This document shows, one piece after another, positions 36,401 to 50,080 of a stretch of DNA of 64,000 bases. Position 1 is the first letter of the stretch. Each line of letters starts with the position of its first letter. The DNA comes from Nematostella vectensis (lineage: Eukaryota; Cnidaria; Anthozoa; Actiniaria; Edwardsiidae): positions 9,165,994-9,229,993 of the forward strand of contig NC_064047.1 in NCBI RefSeq assembly GCF_932526225.1. The letters are read 5' to 3'. The position numbers were made by a program, and so were the translations under genes. The notes beneath the pieces were generated by a model. It had not been told where the DNA came from. It did no database searches and saw nothing but the letters and a program-made list of their open reading frames with translations.

Positions 36401-39400
36401 AGAAAAATGACTGAGTTCTCTTTTACTTAATTACTAACTGCATTAGTTTTTTTAATAAAAAGTATTAAAGTTTGAGGAATGTTTACTTATAGCAAATGGC
36501 CACGCCAAGTGACCAAGAAATTGTTTTGTTTCGAGCGCTAGACGCTTGCTTGTAATAAAGTAAATACTTTTTAACTTTTCTTTTAAAAATTCCTGCGGCT
36601 AATACACAACAAAACGTGACAAAATACAATTATTTTTTTTTGTCAAGGAAAGAGTTCATGAGGTTAGGTATTTAGAGAGAGCTTTTGAATTTGAAAACAA
36701 TAGAAGACTGGACGTGTAAAATGGGAAAAGGGGTGCCGTTAGCTAAAGAAATAAGATTCCCATTTCGTAAAATTTATGCAACATGTTTTAACACAGGGCT
36801 ATCAAAGTGACGATAGAAATACGATACCATAGTGAGAAAACGTATTTATGTATTTTATGTATCTCTAAAATGTTTTCACGAGTCAAATCTCTACTTACAC
36901 GTTAAGCGAAGACTATATACGCCTTCCTTTAAAGACACAAAATCGGAAATAGCAAAGGGGTGTTTCTATAGGGGTATTTATATTTTGTACAGATATTTTT
37001 TCCATATTCTTGGAGTTACGCAATGTTAAAAAATAGAGTACTAATTTCAAAGTGTAAACTCAAAAAAATTTAATTTTAGCTCTGCCGTTTAATTTTCCAG
37101 CTCCTAACGACTTTCTGATGACCGAAATCATCAACGTTCGACTTGACCCCAACTCGAATCTTAAAACGTGAGTGAGAAAACTCTACTCGATGTCTGGGCT
37201 TTATTGGAGAGATAGTCCTTAATAACTATCACAGCGGGGTCGATTTATGATATACGAAACACTCCATTCTATTGTGGATGGTATGCAATGCGTAAATTCA
37301 GCCATTTGCACCCCAACTGTGTGTCGATATCACTGCACCTGCCCTAGACTTAAGACGAGCGAACCTGTGGCCCGCGCAAATAAACTGTACCGCTAAATCC
37401 ACAAATTGGACTACAAATACGAAAAAGAAACTGGCCAAACGCCCCATTTCGTTTAGAAAGGGCTTCGCTTAAATTTTGCTTTAAAACCACAATTTTGTAG
37501 CTCAATTTGAACCAGAGTTTTGGAGAGCTTTGATTCTGCAATAATTTGAGTTACTAGTGTAATGCTAAATATCTGTATGTTTAAAGACACGAAACATATT
37601 TCAATTCTTTATTAGCGAAGAGGTTTTGTAAGAGAGACATAGAATGACTGAAATAAGCGACAAACATTAAAGTGAAAGTGAATTTGGAATATCTGGATTT
37701 GTGTTGTCTATTTTCTTTTGCATGTGTGAAGATTTACATCTAAAAAACTGGAATACTGCATTGTTCATTTTGAATAAAACATAAAAATTTTAACAAAGTA
37801 AGGGACTTTGCATTAGCGCCGCTTTACTCAAATGTTTGACTGTTAATGAAGGTAGCCAATTCCGGTTTTACTATATTGTTCGGCAATAATCCAGAAAACT
37901 CAAAGTCGTAAAAACGTCAAAAAAACATAATGAACTAACGATCGATGGTCGAAATAAAAATAAAACCGGATTTTATTTATGAAGTTTATAAATTTTCTAG
38001 AGCATTTGATTTAAAAATTGAATTCATATCCGTAGTCGCAGTCAGAAGGTGTTTAAATGCCATTATAGTAGCCGTAATGACTAAAAAAATCACCCCTCGG
38101 TCGGCCAGCCTTTATCCAGAAAGCAATAAACCACCCTAAAACAAATTGCTAGTAATAACAACTGAATAAAAAGCGGTTGAATACAGTTTTTTTATACTTC
38201 CTTCTGTAATTAAGCCTGTAGTTTCAATATAACTTTATGGCTGACAGAGCGGAATTGTAAAGTTTTATTAATACATCCAAACCAAATGGTGATTACTTAG
38301 AAATATAGTTTAGGAGAAAATGAACTCAACTTATAACTGGAAGGTCATTTCATCATCGTTTTGGCATTTTCATTTTTATTCCTTTTTCGTGATTTCGTGC
38401 AGCTTTTACAAAAGATTCGGGATAAAAGGTTTGGCAAAAACAATACAAGAAAGCAGGGAATCTTAACCAAGCTTATGCCTTATAAAACAGAAGGCATTTT
38501 TGCACTTCAAAAAAATGCTCTAGCACTTTGTACATCAATAGAAAATACTTAACTGGGAAACCCATTCTAAAAAGCTATTCAGTCATTGTTTGCTCATATT
38601 TCAAGGTATTTCAACGACTGAATATGTACTTGGGTAGTTTTTATGTAAAAAGCAGAAATTATATCTATATAATTGAGTTTTCTTTTACTTAGGGCCGGAT
38701 ATTTGTTTGATAATGTCTGCAGACCATAAAGCGAATTCGTCACACGAATTAAATCATTAACTAGGTTCTGAAGTAATTCTAGTTGTAAGCAAAGAAGATG
38801 CAAGATTTAATACTACTGACAGTATCTAAGTTTTTTTGGTAATAAATGTAGATTCTTTTAACAAAGTGAGGCGGTAAAAATGTCACTGAAACAAGCTGGT
38901 GAAAACGTCAGCTTGATTTTGTGGTGAAATTATGAAAAATCTGTATCTTAAACTGCGAAATGTGAAATTGTTAGATAAATAAAAAAATATAAAGGGATTG
39001 ATGTGGTTTATTTGCTTTGAAATGATACATTTTATTGGGATTAAAGTCTTTTCACACTGGTTAATAGGGGGCGCTAGAATGCATCGAGTAGTGTCTTCAA
39101 AGATGTTAGGCTAAATTAGTCCACTTTTAATAGTATACTTCAAGAAGCGAGTAATTGACTAAAAATGAAGTTCTTCGACTTTTTTAGATTTTTCCCTTAA
39201 GATACTTGTATTGAAAGAAAGAGTCGATAGTATTGTGAGATATATAAGGACCAGCATGATATTCGGAGTTATTCAATCAAAAAAGTGTTAATTGCTAGAA
39301 AACGGGAACTGTCAAGAAGTTTAGTGGTTTAAAAAGATAAATTAACAGTAAAACAACTCACAAAAGAAAAGTTTATTCTAAATGAAGAAAACTGCATGGC

Positions 39401-41605
39401 AATGGGTGGTCTCTTCTTCAATTATTTACGCTAATAAACAGCAAAAATAAAACTTGCGAAAGAGTTTTACAGATGAACGATACGTCATTTAAAAACGCCT
39501 TTGCTAAACTTGAGCCTTTTTGACATTGTTCAGTTAAAAGAAAGTTCAGAAGCCGAAAAGCGATTGATTTCCTCCGGTCTTTCACAAGGCCATTAGGATG
39601 CAGTTGGCAAAGATGTTGGAAATAATGAACCATTCTTTGCGTAGTTCCTGTCTAGGTTTAAACCAAGAAAAACTTCACTCATACGTCAGCAAATTTTCGC
39701 ACCCACAATCCGGGTAATTCTTCCCCATACAAAAAAAAATAATGGAGGCAGTCTCACCAAAACAACCTTTTAGAAAGATAAAAGCGATCGAGAAAATGCG
39801 TACATAAGTAAAAAATAAATTCGTTGCTATTTCTATCATCCTTTCTTTTGCAATTTTAGATAATTATTTTGACTTTTAATAGTGTCTTTCAGCCAGCGGA
39901 AAAATAATTGGAAAGTAGTCTATAAGTCGTGTCACCGCATTGAGATAGCAAATGCACTTCTTTCTCTTTATCAGTGTTTGAACGAGACATTTTGTAAGGC
40001 CATTTTCAGCGTTTTATTACGAGTTGCGGGCGAACATAAGTGCTTGATATGAGGCCCATTAGTTGAGTTATCAGGAGACCCGAAGACAAACGAAATGTCA
40101 GAAGTTGCTTAATTCACAAAACCCAGCTACTGACGTTTGAAAAATCAGTCGTTACAAAGGCGTGTCTAACCTGTACTTTTAAGCATATATTTCCTCTACA
40201 GTCCGATAAGTCTTCCTTTGAGAAAGAAATACATCCGTTTTTATCTCCATGCAGACAGATTGATAGAAAGTGATTTCTGTTTTCTTTGGTTATTTTACGC
40301 AGAATCGCGTTGAAAATCAGCAAAGGCGACATTAACATTAACTATCTTTTAAGAGAGAATAATGGCTACCTCTTTCAAATTTGACTTATACTCCCAGTGA
40401 CAAAACTCGCCTCAAGCCACGACGAAACGATGCCTTTTCTATAAGTTGAGGACAAAAATAGGAGGTGCATTTTTTTCAAAATACCTTAATTTCAAAACGA
40501 GTAAAGTATACATGCGCACTCCGCTTAGCTGGCAAGCTCGCTAAAGATCCTATTTGGTATTTTAAGGTAGAAGTCATTTCAATGTAAAAAGATCTTATTT
40601 ATAATACATTTAAAAAATAAAATAACCTTTTCCTTTTTGAAATAGAACTCGATAAGGATACCTTTTATTTTCTTATTCTCGTAAAGCAAGTCAGAGTTAA
40701 TCCCATCTAGAATAGGGTATCGCATGCTGGAAATTTATACTTTTAAGATAACTCCAAGATACGGGGTGACTTGATCTATCTTGTCCGCGTAAAGCTTAGC
40801 GAAGGTTCCTGTAAGGTTTAGGCAGCCTTTTGCAACTGATAACTAGCGGGTCGTTTCTACAAATTTATCAATTTGTGTTATTTTATAGCGTCTTGTGAAC
40901 ATAAGGTGTTAATGGTTGCTATAGTAAATAGGCCAATACAGAAATGCGGCAGTTAAAATATATTTATCCGACATATATATTTACAATCTTAATCAACAAA
41001 GCAAACAATAACTCAAGCAAATGGTTACATAATAACCTTGGTGGTAATTCACCCGCATTTTTTTAACATTAAAAGCAGAGATTAACCTCTCAGAATCACG
41101 CGCGCGCGTTACAAACTTTTAACACAACTTTGAACGATTTTAATATCCAAGTGAGGATTTCCGTATTTTGTAATTGCAAAGCAAATATTGACTGAGTATT
41201 GATAGACTTACCATCCTTGTTCATACTGACATCGAAACACTTCTTCAGTCTACAGGATCTGCACTGGTTGCGATGAATTTTGTCGACGGGGCAGTTCCCC
41301 TTTCCGTTTGTCGCGCGGCAAGTGTAAGACCTGTTCCGCCGTATGCTTCGTTTAAAAAACCCACTGCACCCGTCGCAGGCATAGATGCCGTAATGCTTCC
41401 CGGAGGACCGATCCCCGCACACTTTGCACGGGATATCTAAGAGACGACCTGGAAAACCAAATTGTAAAAGTTAAATAGCTAAAACCGGGAAATACCCTAC
41501 ATTTAGTGCGTATTCTATAACATGCGTAAGGTATCGGTCTTGTATTATACCGTTTGATTTTTTGTCACATTTTTCATCAACTGAGTACTCTGAGTCCGAA
41601 TCCAT
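30461..41605 (-). CDS. Nuclear receptor, NR2E subfamily (TLX/PNR type)
   Basis: Five minus-strand exons join in phase: 41551-41605, 41212-41448, 31822-32168, 31221-31467 and 30461-30705, giving 376 aa (vertebrate NR2E1 is about 385). Exon 2 is the DNA-binding domain (about residues 26-92). Its P-box CDGCS, rather than CEGCK, is the TLX type. The D-box Cys pair spans eight residues ([10 protein letters not shown]), longer than the usual five, another NR2E trait. Exon 3 opens with [16 protein letters not shown]. The ligand-binding domain follows: [36 protein letters not shown] and [17 protein letters not shown]. The activation helix is [11 protein letters not shown]. The protein is a nuclear DNA-binding regulator; in other animals this group acts in neural and eye development, often as a repressor. 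Residue 1 is the first ATG in frame; the open frame extends further upstream without an ATG. Intron 2 is 9 kb. I cannot say from this which NR2E member it is. Confidence 0.93.
30896..31145. mobile_element. Small DNA element in NR2E intron 4 with 5-bp target duplication
   Basis: The left end CAGGGGCGTATCCAGG pairs with the right end ATGTATCCGCCCCTG. GTGAC flanks both sides (30891-30895 and 31146-31150). A long C-run sits near the right end. At 250 bp with no coding, it is a MITE. Confidence 0.8.
33966..38466 (+). CDS. Candidate small three-exon gene of unknown function inside NR2E intron 2, opposite strand
   Basis: I find three exons that join in phase: 33966-34053, 37101-37167 and 38403-38466, encoding 72 aa. 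Exon 1 starts AAAATGGCGGC, a YY1-like start context, and reads [20 protein letters not shown] before a GTAAGT donor. Exon 2 follows TTTCCAG, reads [20 protein letters not shown] and ends at GTGAGT. Exon 3 follows a long pyrimidine tract ending TGCAG, reads [20 protein letters not shown] and stops. Splice signals are good and all phases agree. The exons are short, though, so chance cannot be excluded. I do not recognise the protein. The first exon alone is the best-supported part. Confidence 0.35.
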
Positions 41606-42346
41606 AGCGCTTAGTGAATACGGCGATAGGAAACTTCGTCTAGATTTCAGGTAGGTCGACCTTGTTCTGAGCTTATCCAATTCCTCGCTTATGATTACCT
41701 TCGCTTCGAACAAAACCCTATTTAGCGGTGTGTTCTGATTGGATGAGAACGCGTCATTATGGTGGTAGTGTCTTTTTCATTCACGGAAAAAGATGGAACA
41801 ATTACTGGTTGCTTACGATTCGCTAATAATCGGTGGGCTTTGTGATTTGACAATCCAAGTTTACCACCATAATACAATCCAGTGCATAGGGGGGGATTTT
41901 ATTTTACAAGAAACTCAAAACAAAAACAAGAGGTGCGCGCAAGTTTAACCTTGTTACCGAAGCTAAGTTAAAACGTCCGCGCACTTCAACCTTCTAAACG
42001 GCTATTTGACGCGTGAGAAACTATAAAATAGCGAAACAACATACTTAACTTCCTATGACTTTGGAAAAATAGTTTTTGATGCTTTGATAAAATATTTAGG
42101 GAGCGAGTCGCTTGAATAATTAAACATATCAATAGGAATATCCAGTAACCTTAATCGCAAATGCAAACATTAAATCACGATAAGCAAATAGATTATCCGA
42201 TTATCCAAACAACGCTTCTGGGAATATTTAGATATTTTCTGATAAAAAATGCGCCAAGTATTAAGCAGTGATTTGCTGCGAGTGACTCTTAGGAAATTTC
42301 GCGCCTTTCGGACAAGAAGGGAGGAATTCCAGTCGCGCGCAGTCAA

Positions 42347-42440
42347 CCAATCAAAAGTCGTTTCTTGTGATTGACGCGTGCTGACGCGAGCGATAAACCA
42401 ATCACAGGCAAGGGTTTTGCGCCCGCACGTGTGTTATAAA
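42347..42440 (+). promoter_or_regulatory. Candidate rightward promoter (two CCAAT boxes and a TATA box)
   Basis: CCAAT occurs at 42347-42351 and 42398-42402, and TTATAAA at 42434-42440. The spacing is suitable for transcription starting near 42465. No coding exon is recognised nearby; it could drive a noncoding 5' exon of the receptor gene at 50757 or an unknown transcript. Confidence 0.35.
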
Positions 42441-45079
42441 CAAAGACCAAGTGAGAAGTTCGCATTGGAACCTCACCTGCAATGAAAGACAAGCGACTCT
42501 AGTCAGCTGCCTAGCCCCCCTCGCCACCTGTATTGCACACAAACTAAACGTTTAACAGTCTCTTCAATTCCCTAGACCAGAGCTTATTCAACCAATGGAA
42601 AAAACAATCGCTTCATAATCTCTTGAATCACCCCAAGCTTTGTTTCGATAATTCCGACTGTAGATGAATTCTTTTTTCCCTCTATTTGGAGTACAATTAG
42701 GGCATTTATATCTGTGTTATTGTGAGCGCGAGCAATTAACAGGAATAGAGATTGTGTAGGCGCGTGCTTCTAATTATCACCTCTTGTTCAAAAATAGCAA
42801 AATAAGTTTCAACTAGCAAATTAATGTACAATTACATTAAATGAACTCACTGAAAACGTCACAAATTATAAGGAAGGAAAACAACAGAAATCACCGGCAC
42901 CTTGTTTGTTCTCTTTATATATTTTCCAACCTCAGGAAAATTCGACATTGCAAACCATCTAACTTTTTAGCTTGCCCCTAAAAGACTTCTCAATTGCCAA
43001 GCCACCAAAGATGTCAAAATGTTCTAACACTTTCTGCGAAAAAAGTGTAAAAACACACAATTTGGTCTAAAGATTGTCTGAAGTAACTTGAAATCGGCTT
43101 GTTATGATTGGTTTGTGTCCACACAGAAGTCTAATTTCACAAAGGGCATTTACGATTTGGAGAAAAAAAAAGTGAAATAGACACCCATCTTTGCAAGGTC
43201 GCGCTTCTGAGCTGAAATCAATGTCAACAACAACCGCCTTCAAGGGACAAATTCCCTTAGGCGAGAGACCGCTAAAACGTTTCTAAGCCAGTGTGTGCCG
43301 GGAAGATAGCGCTTTTGTACAGAATCCAAACATCCTTTCGTAAAAGCTTAGAGGAAGTCACTGATTATTTCCAAAAGACAAAATAAAGGTTTAGAACTTC
43401 AGAAATTTAGAACTAAAGTTTTATCATGTTGCCTCGAGGTTAGTGAGCATTCTCCTCTTATTACCTTTGAACAATCCATGATTTTTTTAAATCTAAGTGC
43501 TGATTATAAACCATTACATCCAGTAACGTAAAGTGTACGATCTCGAAACCCTATTGTGAAAGTTTTCAAATGTGTCTCATTTTTTTACGAAAATTACAAG
43601 TATGGTATGAATGCTCGGCATTTACATTTCACATGATCTCTTATGAATTTGAAAGAAATAAAAAAAATTTTAAATCCTCTCTCATGTAAAATGTATCTTT
43701 GAATAAGGCATATTTTTAAAACAGTGTTTTCTATAAATTTGCTTTGATAATACATGTGTGTAAGATTTTTTTACATCATTTGTATAAATTGTATAAAACA
43801 ATGTTTTGTTTATTAACTGTAATAAAATTGTATCTCACAGATTTATGAATGGCAAATCTCCTTTTATCCCTTACAAAATGCATTCTTATTAAAAGGAAAC
43901 AAAATGTTATGAGCATTTCAACGGTTCTGGGTATTAAACAGTATTGCAATCGAGTTGAATCTTGAATACCTATCAACTTCTCTCCAATATAGTCAGCCAT
44001 TGCAAAATTGACTAAAAGGAAGAAAGATGCAAAAACGATCACTGCGTTTAATCATGATAACTCAAAAGTATTAATTTCCCTCTTAGGGTGACTGCAATTC
44101 CCCATATTGGCCTTTCGGTAGAATACAAGAAGAAAGACTTAAAGTTGTTTACCTCTTCTGAATTAATCGCAAATTATTTTGACTTTTAGGAATCTTTAAG
44201 CGATCTTTTTCTTAAACCAAACAAAGAAATAATTTGTTTTTGTCCTTCAGATAGCAGATTTGTGTTGTCCATTGCGCTCAATTAATCACATTTTCGGATT
44301 AAATCACAGTTGATGAATGTATTTTGCGGAAGTTTTGTGTCTTAATTTCATTAATCGAATTGGACTTAAAGTTCGTAGTTTTTTAACAGCGTATCTTCCC
44401 GGATCGACGCCTTCAACATTTTCCTGTCACCGACAACCAATCAACTTTTTATCAGATCTAATGACTACAAAAACCACAAACTGGATATATATGAGGACTT
44501 TTCACTCACTCGACCCATTTGACTAGGAATCAAGTTCACAATTCAATAACATCTCACACCAACAATCTCGTATCCGCTCTACTAACGCAAAATGACTTTT
44601 AACTGAAAAAACCTGCAAAATATTCATAACGATTATCTCTTCACTAGGTACAAGAAAACCGGACAAACGGAAACTATACAAATATGGATTGTATTTATAT
44701 AAGATGGGAATGGTTAAGGATTCGCGCGGGGAAGTAAAGTACATTTTTGCCGTCGGCTTCCTAAGAAAATGGCCTAGTTTATCTGATGACAATTTGGTTT
44801 GATTTCTCCAGTCCAAGTGGGCGTATTGCTTTCTGGGTAATACATACTTCCGATTGTAAGCCCTAGCTCACCTGCTAAACCAGTCAAATGAACTCTAATG
44901 AGAACTCTAATTTGTAGCCTACTACAAATCTACGGTGGTAGATTATTTAATTGGGGGAGGGGAGGGGGATTAAGGAACATGCTCTTGCGAGAAGATGTTG
45001 AGATTTGGAGGCTTTTAAAAATGTCTGAAATATTAAAAAATCTACTGCAATATTAAAAGATTTTCATATTGAAATAACC

Positions 45080-45140
45080 TTTATTTATTTATTTATTTAT
45101 TTATTTATTCATTCATTCATTCATTCATTCATTCATTCAT

Positions 45141-45187
<47 letters not shown>

Positions 45188-45250
45188 TTCATGTATTTAT
45201 TTATTGTTTGTGTGTGTGTGTGTTTGGGGGGGAGGGGGGGGGGGGGGGGG
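45080..45250. repeat. TTTA/TTCA microsatellite, then GT repeat and G-run
   Basis: Pure TTTA units give way to TTCA (about 45107-45140), then back to TTTA to about 45204. A short GT run and a long G-tract broken by single A's follow. Confidence 0.97.
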
Positions 45251-48184
45251 CTCCTAACCGCTAACACACTCTGCTGGTCTGTTTTTACAAAAAGAATCGA
45301 ACACCGGAGAAGCAATTTAATTTTCCACTGCTTTTAAATTGATATATATCTAAGAATCTGTGACAGTGTAAAATAAACTTTTTCTTGTGCGTGTACGTTG
45401 TAAAGAGTGTGCGTGTTTTAGATAGATTTTATGCCCTTATTTGTAAAGTGTCTACATGTGTGTGATTTCTGCGTGATTTGGAATATATTTAGTTCTGTCC
45501 CAGCACAGCGTGAAGCTGTTTTTGGTTTCTGTCTTCGTAAACTTTCGAGCCATCCGCCGAACAGATTTATTCCACTCTGTCACAGACCTTGAATTTTTAC
45601 TTGTGTATATAGTATCAAATTGTTACTTCTACAACGCAGAATGTTCAAATTTTACATCAATAAGGGAATTTTCATTTTTCTTTAATTGTAGTTTAATTTT
45701 CAATCGTTTTTGTTTTGGCCTACTGGAAGGGAGAACACATTCTTCGAACGATGGAGACTGGGGCGATATGAGCATGGGCTAGTGGGACTAGTTTGACGAA
45801 CACCCCGTTATCATTAATTATACTATTTTTGGAAAGAAAGTTCGTAAATTTCGGGCTTATACGGGATTAGTGGACGCTGAGCTTGACACGGAGCCATCGC
45901 TGTCAAATCTCCGTGACCGCACCGCATGAAAAGCAAAAAATAGAATATTTGAAGGGCGGAGAATGTCAAGATGCGTCAACGTCCATATCTAAAGCAATAT
46001 TGGGATTACACCTCTAAAAAAACCTTTCTAAAAAAAGTAGTTTTATCTTTAGACCTACTAACTTTCATCACTTATTTTTTTACGCTCTGCCTCTAGGCAG
46101 TGCCTAAATATATTTACTCTCATTGTTTTTTCTAAGAACGTCTTATTTTCAATTGAAGCTGGGCCGTTCTTATTTTTTAAGCAGTTTAAGGCTGAAAATG
46201 TCCTTAAATTTTTGTATATAAAAATATAATACCCAATGAATTAGTAGGTAGAGAATTACACAAATGAATCAATAGAAGAAATACCTCAGGGTGTTATTAT
46301 GAACACAATTTGATTCTGCTTTTCAGATTTCGGAATGCCTCACACGAACAAAACAATATTTTCTAGTGCTATCTGAGCCTCGACATGTTCTAAGTATGCT
46401 CTAAGAATTTGGTGAAATCTCAGACTGGATAGGCTGAGAGGCTCCAACTTTCCCTACTCATGAGAGAGAAGAAAAAGAAAAGGCGACTCTGGAACCCTGG
46501 AAGTTTCTTATAAAAAAAGTGTAGTAGGCTTCGTACTCCGACATGGTTCAAGACATGGTTCAGTCGTATGATCAAATAATACGACTTTATCTTTAGATTT
46601 ATTTAACTTTATATAACTAATTTCCTAGGGCTCCGCCTTTAGGCAGTGCCTAATATATCTAGTAGGCGTTGTACTCGTACAAAACGAGATGATGTTCAAA
46701 CGTATAATACAAAAATACGACTTACCTTCGAGCCTTTTTAATATATACGAGAGCCGTCATTCGCGCTTGAGCTTATTAAAGAAGGGTCATGGCGTCGGGT
46801 AAATTAAAGTTTGGACTTGAGGAAGTCATTCACTGGTCGTTATGCTTTGACGGGTAGGAATGAAGATCTAACGCCTGGTAATGAGAAAACGATAGAGATC
46901 AAAGGGATTGTATCCGCTCAGGGAAAATTACTTTAAAAAAAAAAAACTTGAATATTACGAAAATTCATTAAGACTTGGTGATCCTTAAATAGAGGTCACC
47001 CGAATAAAATACTTACAGCTCTATTCATTTAGCAATCTTCGATTGTTTCGCTATGTAGAGCAAAACATAAACTTCAGTCTTTCCAGATTTTGTGTGTAGA
47101 GTCATTCTAGGTAAAAAATACGATCTTAGATCTATATTTAATATGATAATAACATATTCATAATATATACCTTAAATGGCGGCGTGATTGGCAATAGTCA
47201 CGAGGCAATTTTTCCTGCAATTTGCAACGCAAGAAAAATTGCGTCGCGAGTTGCAATTAAGTTGCGTAGGTAACATCCCCTTGCAATCTTTTGTTGCGTT
47301 GCAACTTGCAAGGAAGCATATAAAACTGAGTTTGGTCCTTGGGAACTTGAATTTTCAAAGTTTACTTTGTTGAATCAGTTGCTTAAGTAATGCTCCGTGA
47401 AAGAACTAGGCAACCTAACGGCATATGTACGCTTATGCGCACGCATATGCAAACATTTGAGTGGTCAAGACGAAAAAATACAACATAAGTTACACTGAAT
47501 ATTAGAGTTTCAGGATTTATTAGTATGTGTAATATGGCTTATCGAACAAATCTAACGTGGGTAGCCTTGTGAAAATTATATCAAGAAAAACTATTGTTAT
47601 TTCTTCTTTTGAATGGCTCAAAACAGAAAATCTCCGATAAGATATATTAGGGAGCACATGTTTCATGTAATCTCCTCAAAATCTCACTATATTCTATAAT
47701 TTTTTCTGTGTGTTTATTACAAGAAATATCATTGGAAAAGCTATGATAAAGCTTTTTGCCGCAGGACAATGGGACGTTGCCTAGTTCTTGCATGGATGGT
47801 TAATTATGGTAGGCTAGTCGTTGAAACATGTACAGTATCCTATAGCTGTTTGGTTCACAGGTGCAGGTAGATGGCCAATGCAAGGAAACAATTGAAGTTA
47901 TCTAATAAGTTCTGAGACAATTTTTGGAAATCAAAGAATCTGGTATTCTTTCTAGGCGCTCACTTCCCTGCTAGCAGAGGCCTCTTTTCTCTGTATTTCG
48001 CTGGGCTGGCGTTCGCTGGCGTTCGCTGGCGTTTAATTCGTCGCGTGATATTTCTACGGAGGACGCCGTTTCAAATGCGGGCTTATTATCCCGCAGCGGA
48101 TATACGCTTCACGCATGCGCTAGTAATTGTGGGCTCAAATAGTGGCCAGTAAACAATGAACGGAGCATGCGCTCTTGATCTCCC

Positions 48185-48496
48185 CGTCCACGATCGTGGA
48201 CGGCGGTTTGATCAAACAAATTTTCGACCCATGGCAGAGGTCTCTTTTCCTCGCGAACGCCAGCCCAGCGAAGTACATAGAAAAAGGTCTCTGCTTGCAG
48301 GGAAGGCACATACTAAAGCTTACAGCAATCTGCCTAGCGACCTCATGGAAGAATTTCAATAAACCACTCCTTTGTTATTGTTTCCAGCTGAAAATACAGC
48401 AGTTATTAAGCTCTTAGCTGCAAATGCGGACTTTCGCTACGTGATCTTTCTGGGTGGCAAAATCAAAACAAAATAATCAAACAAAAAATCAGAAAT
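48185..48496. repeat. 312-bp duplicated segment, copy 1
   Basis: It starts CGTCCACGATCGTGGACG, itself a palindrome, and runs through GTTTCCAGCTGAAAATACAG to CAAAATAATCAAACAAAA. The copy at 48947-49258 has the same length and order with few changes. Part of it (GCGAACGCCAGCCCAGCGAA) also occurs inverted at about 47998-48017. Its right third matches the GGACTTTCGC-ended MITE family at 55689 and 58499. Confidence 0.9.
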
Positions 48497-50080
48497 ATAC
48501 AAAGAAGTGTGTTACCCATGTGCTCAACATATGAGGACGTTTGCGTGGCCGATGAGCGTAACATACAAAGAAGTGTGTGGCCGATGTGCGTAACACATGA
48601 GGACGTTTGCGTGACCGATGTGCGTAACATACAAAGATGTGTGCGTGACCGATGTGCGTAACCATGAGCGTAACATTTGCGTTACCGATGAGTGTAACAT
48701 AAAAAGAAGTGCGCGTGACCCATGTGCGTAACATATGAGGACGTTTGCATGACCGATGTGGGTAACATATGAGGAAGTTTGCATGACCGATGTGCGTAAT
48801 AGCATACATAGAAGTAGTACAAGGAATTGTGTAAATGTATCGGAAAATGTGCTTGACCAATGTGCGCAATAAATAACGAAGTGTGCGTGACCGATGTGCG
48901 CAATAAATAACGAAGTGTGCGTGACCGATGTGCGTAACATACAAAGCGTCCACGATCGTGGACGGCGGTTTGATCAAACAAAGTTTCGACCCATGGCAGA
49001 GGTCTCTTTTCCTCGCGAACGCCAGCCCAGAGAAGTACATAGAAAAAGGTCTCTGCTTGCAGGGAAGGCACATACTAAATCTTACAGCAATCTGCCTAGC
49101 GACCTCATGGAAGAATGTCAATAAACCACTCCTTTGTTATTGTTTCCAGCTGAAAATACAGCAGTTATTAAGCTCTTAGCTGCAAATACGGACTTTCGCA
49201 ACGTGACCTTTCTGGGTGGCACAATCAAAACAAAATAATCAAACAAAACATCAGAAATGACTGCGCCCGTCACACCAGAGAACGACGAAAAAATAAAATC
49301 AAAGATGTGTGCGTGGTCGATGTATGTAACCATGAGCGTAACAGCTGAGGACGTTTGCGTGACCGATGTGCGTAACATAAAAAAATAGCGTGGTAGATGT
49401 GCGTACCATATGAGGACGTTTGCATGACCAATGAGCGTAACATACAAAGAAACGCGCGTGATCCATGTGCGTGACCCATGTGCGTAACGTATAGAGAAGT
49501 GTGCGTGACGATGTGCGTAATATATAACGAAGTGTGCGATGTCTTATGTGCGTATCATGCAAACAACTGTGCTTAACCTATATACGTAACACATGAGCGG
49601 AACATTCAAGAAATTGTGCGTAGCCGATGACGAAACAAATGAGAAAGTGTACAAGAACCATGTGCCTAAAATTTATGGTGAAGTGATGTTTGTGACCAAT
49701 AAAAGTAACAAATAAGATGTGCGTGACCAATGTGCGTTACAAAAAGCGGTGTGTGTGACAAATGTGCGGTTACTTTAGGTAGTGTGTGATGACTTTGTGT
49801 CTGAAGCTGCGTGACGCATGTGCGTAACATATGAGGATGTTTTCATGAGCGATGTGCGTAACATATGAGGAAGTTTGCGTGACCGATGTGCGTAATAACA
49901 TACATAGAAGTAGTACAAGGAATTGTGTAAACGTATCGGAAAATGTGCGTGACCGATGTGCGCAATAAATAACGAAGTGTGCGTGACCGATGTGCGCAAT
50001 AAATAACGAAGTGTGCGTGACCGATGTGCGCAATAAATAACGAAGTGTGCGTGACCGATGTGCGTAATATACAAAGCACG
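48497..50080. repeat. Degenerate minisatellite (GTGCGTGACCGATGTGCGTAA type)
   Basis: Units of about 30-40 bp contain GTGCGTGACCGATGTGCG, then TAACATA with AAAGAAG or TGAGGACGTTT variants. Higher-order repeats include a block with AATAAATAACGAAGTGTGCG repeated in direct series. Copy 2 of the 312-bp segment interrupts the array. Long open frames on both strands here are translations of the repeat. Confidence 0.95.
48947..49258. repeat. 312-bp duplicated segment, copy 2
   Basis: It repeats 48185-48496 in the same orientation. It lies inside the minisatellite, so either the segment inserted or the array expanded around it. Confidence 0.9.

Noticed and set aside
44523-44816. 97-aa minus-strand frame
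   Set aside because: It begins at TTG rather than ATG and has no recognisable motif.
45510-45782. 90-aa Phe-rich plus-strand frame
   Set aside because: AT-rich sequence with no domain and no splice support; probably chance.
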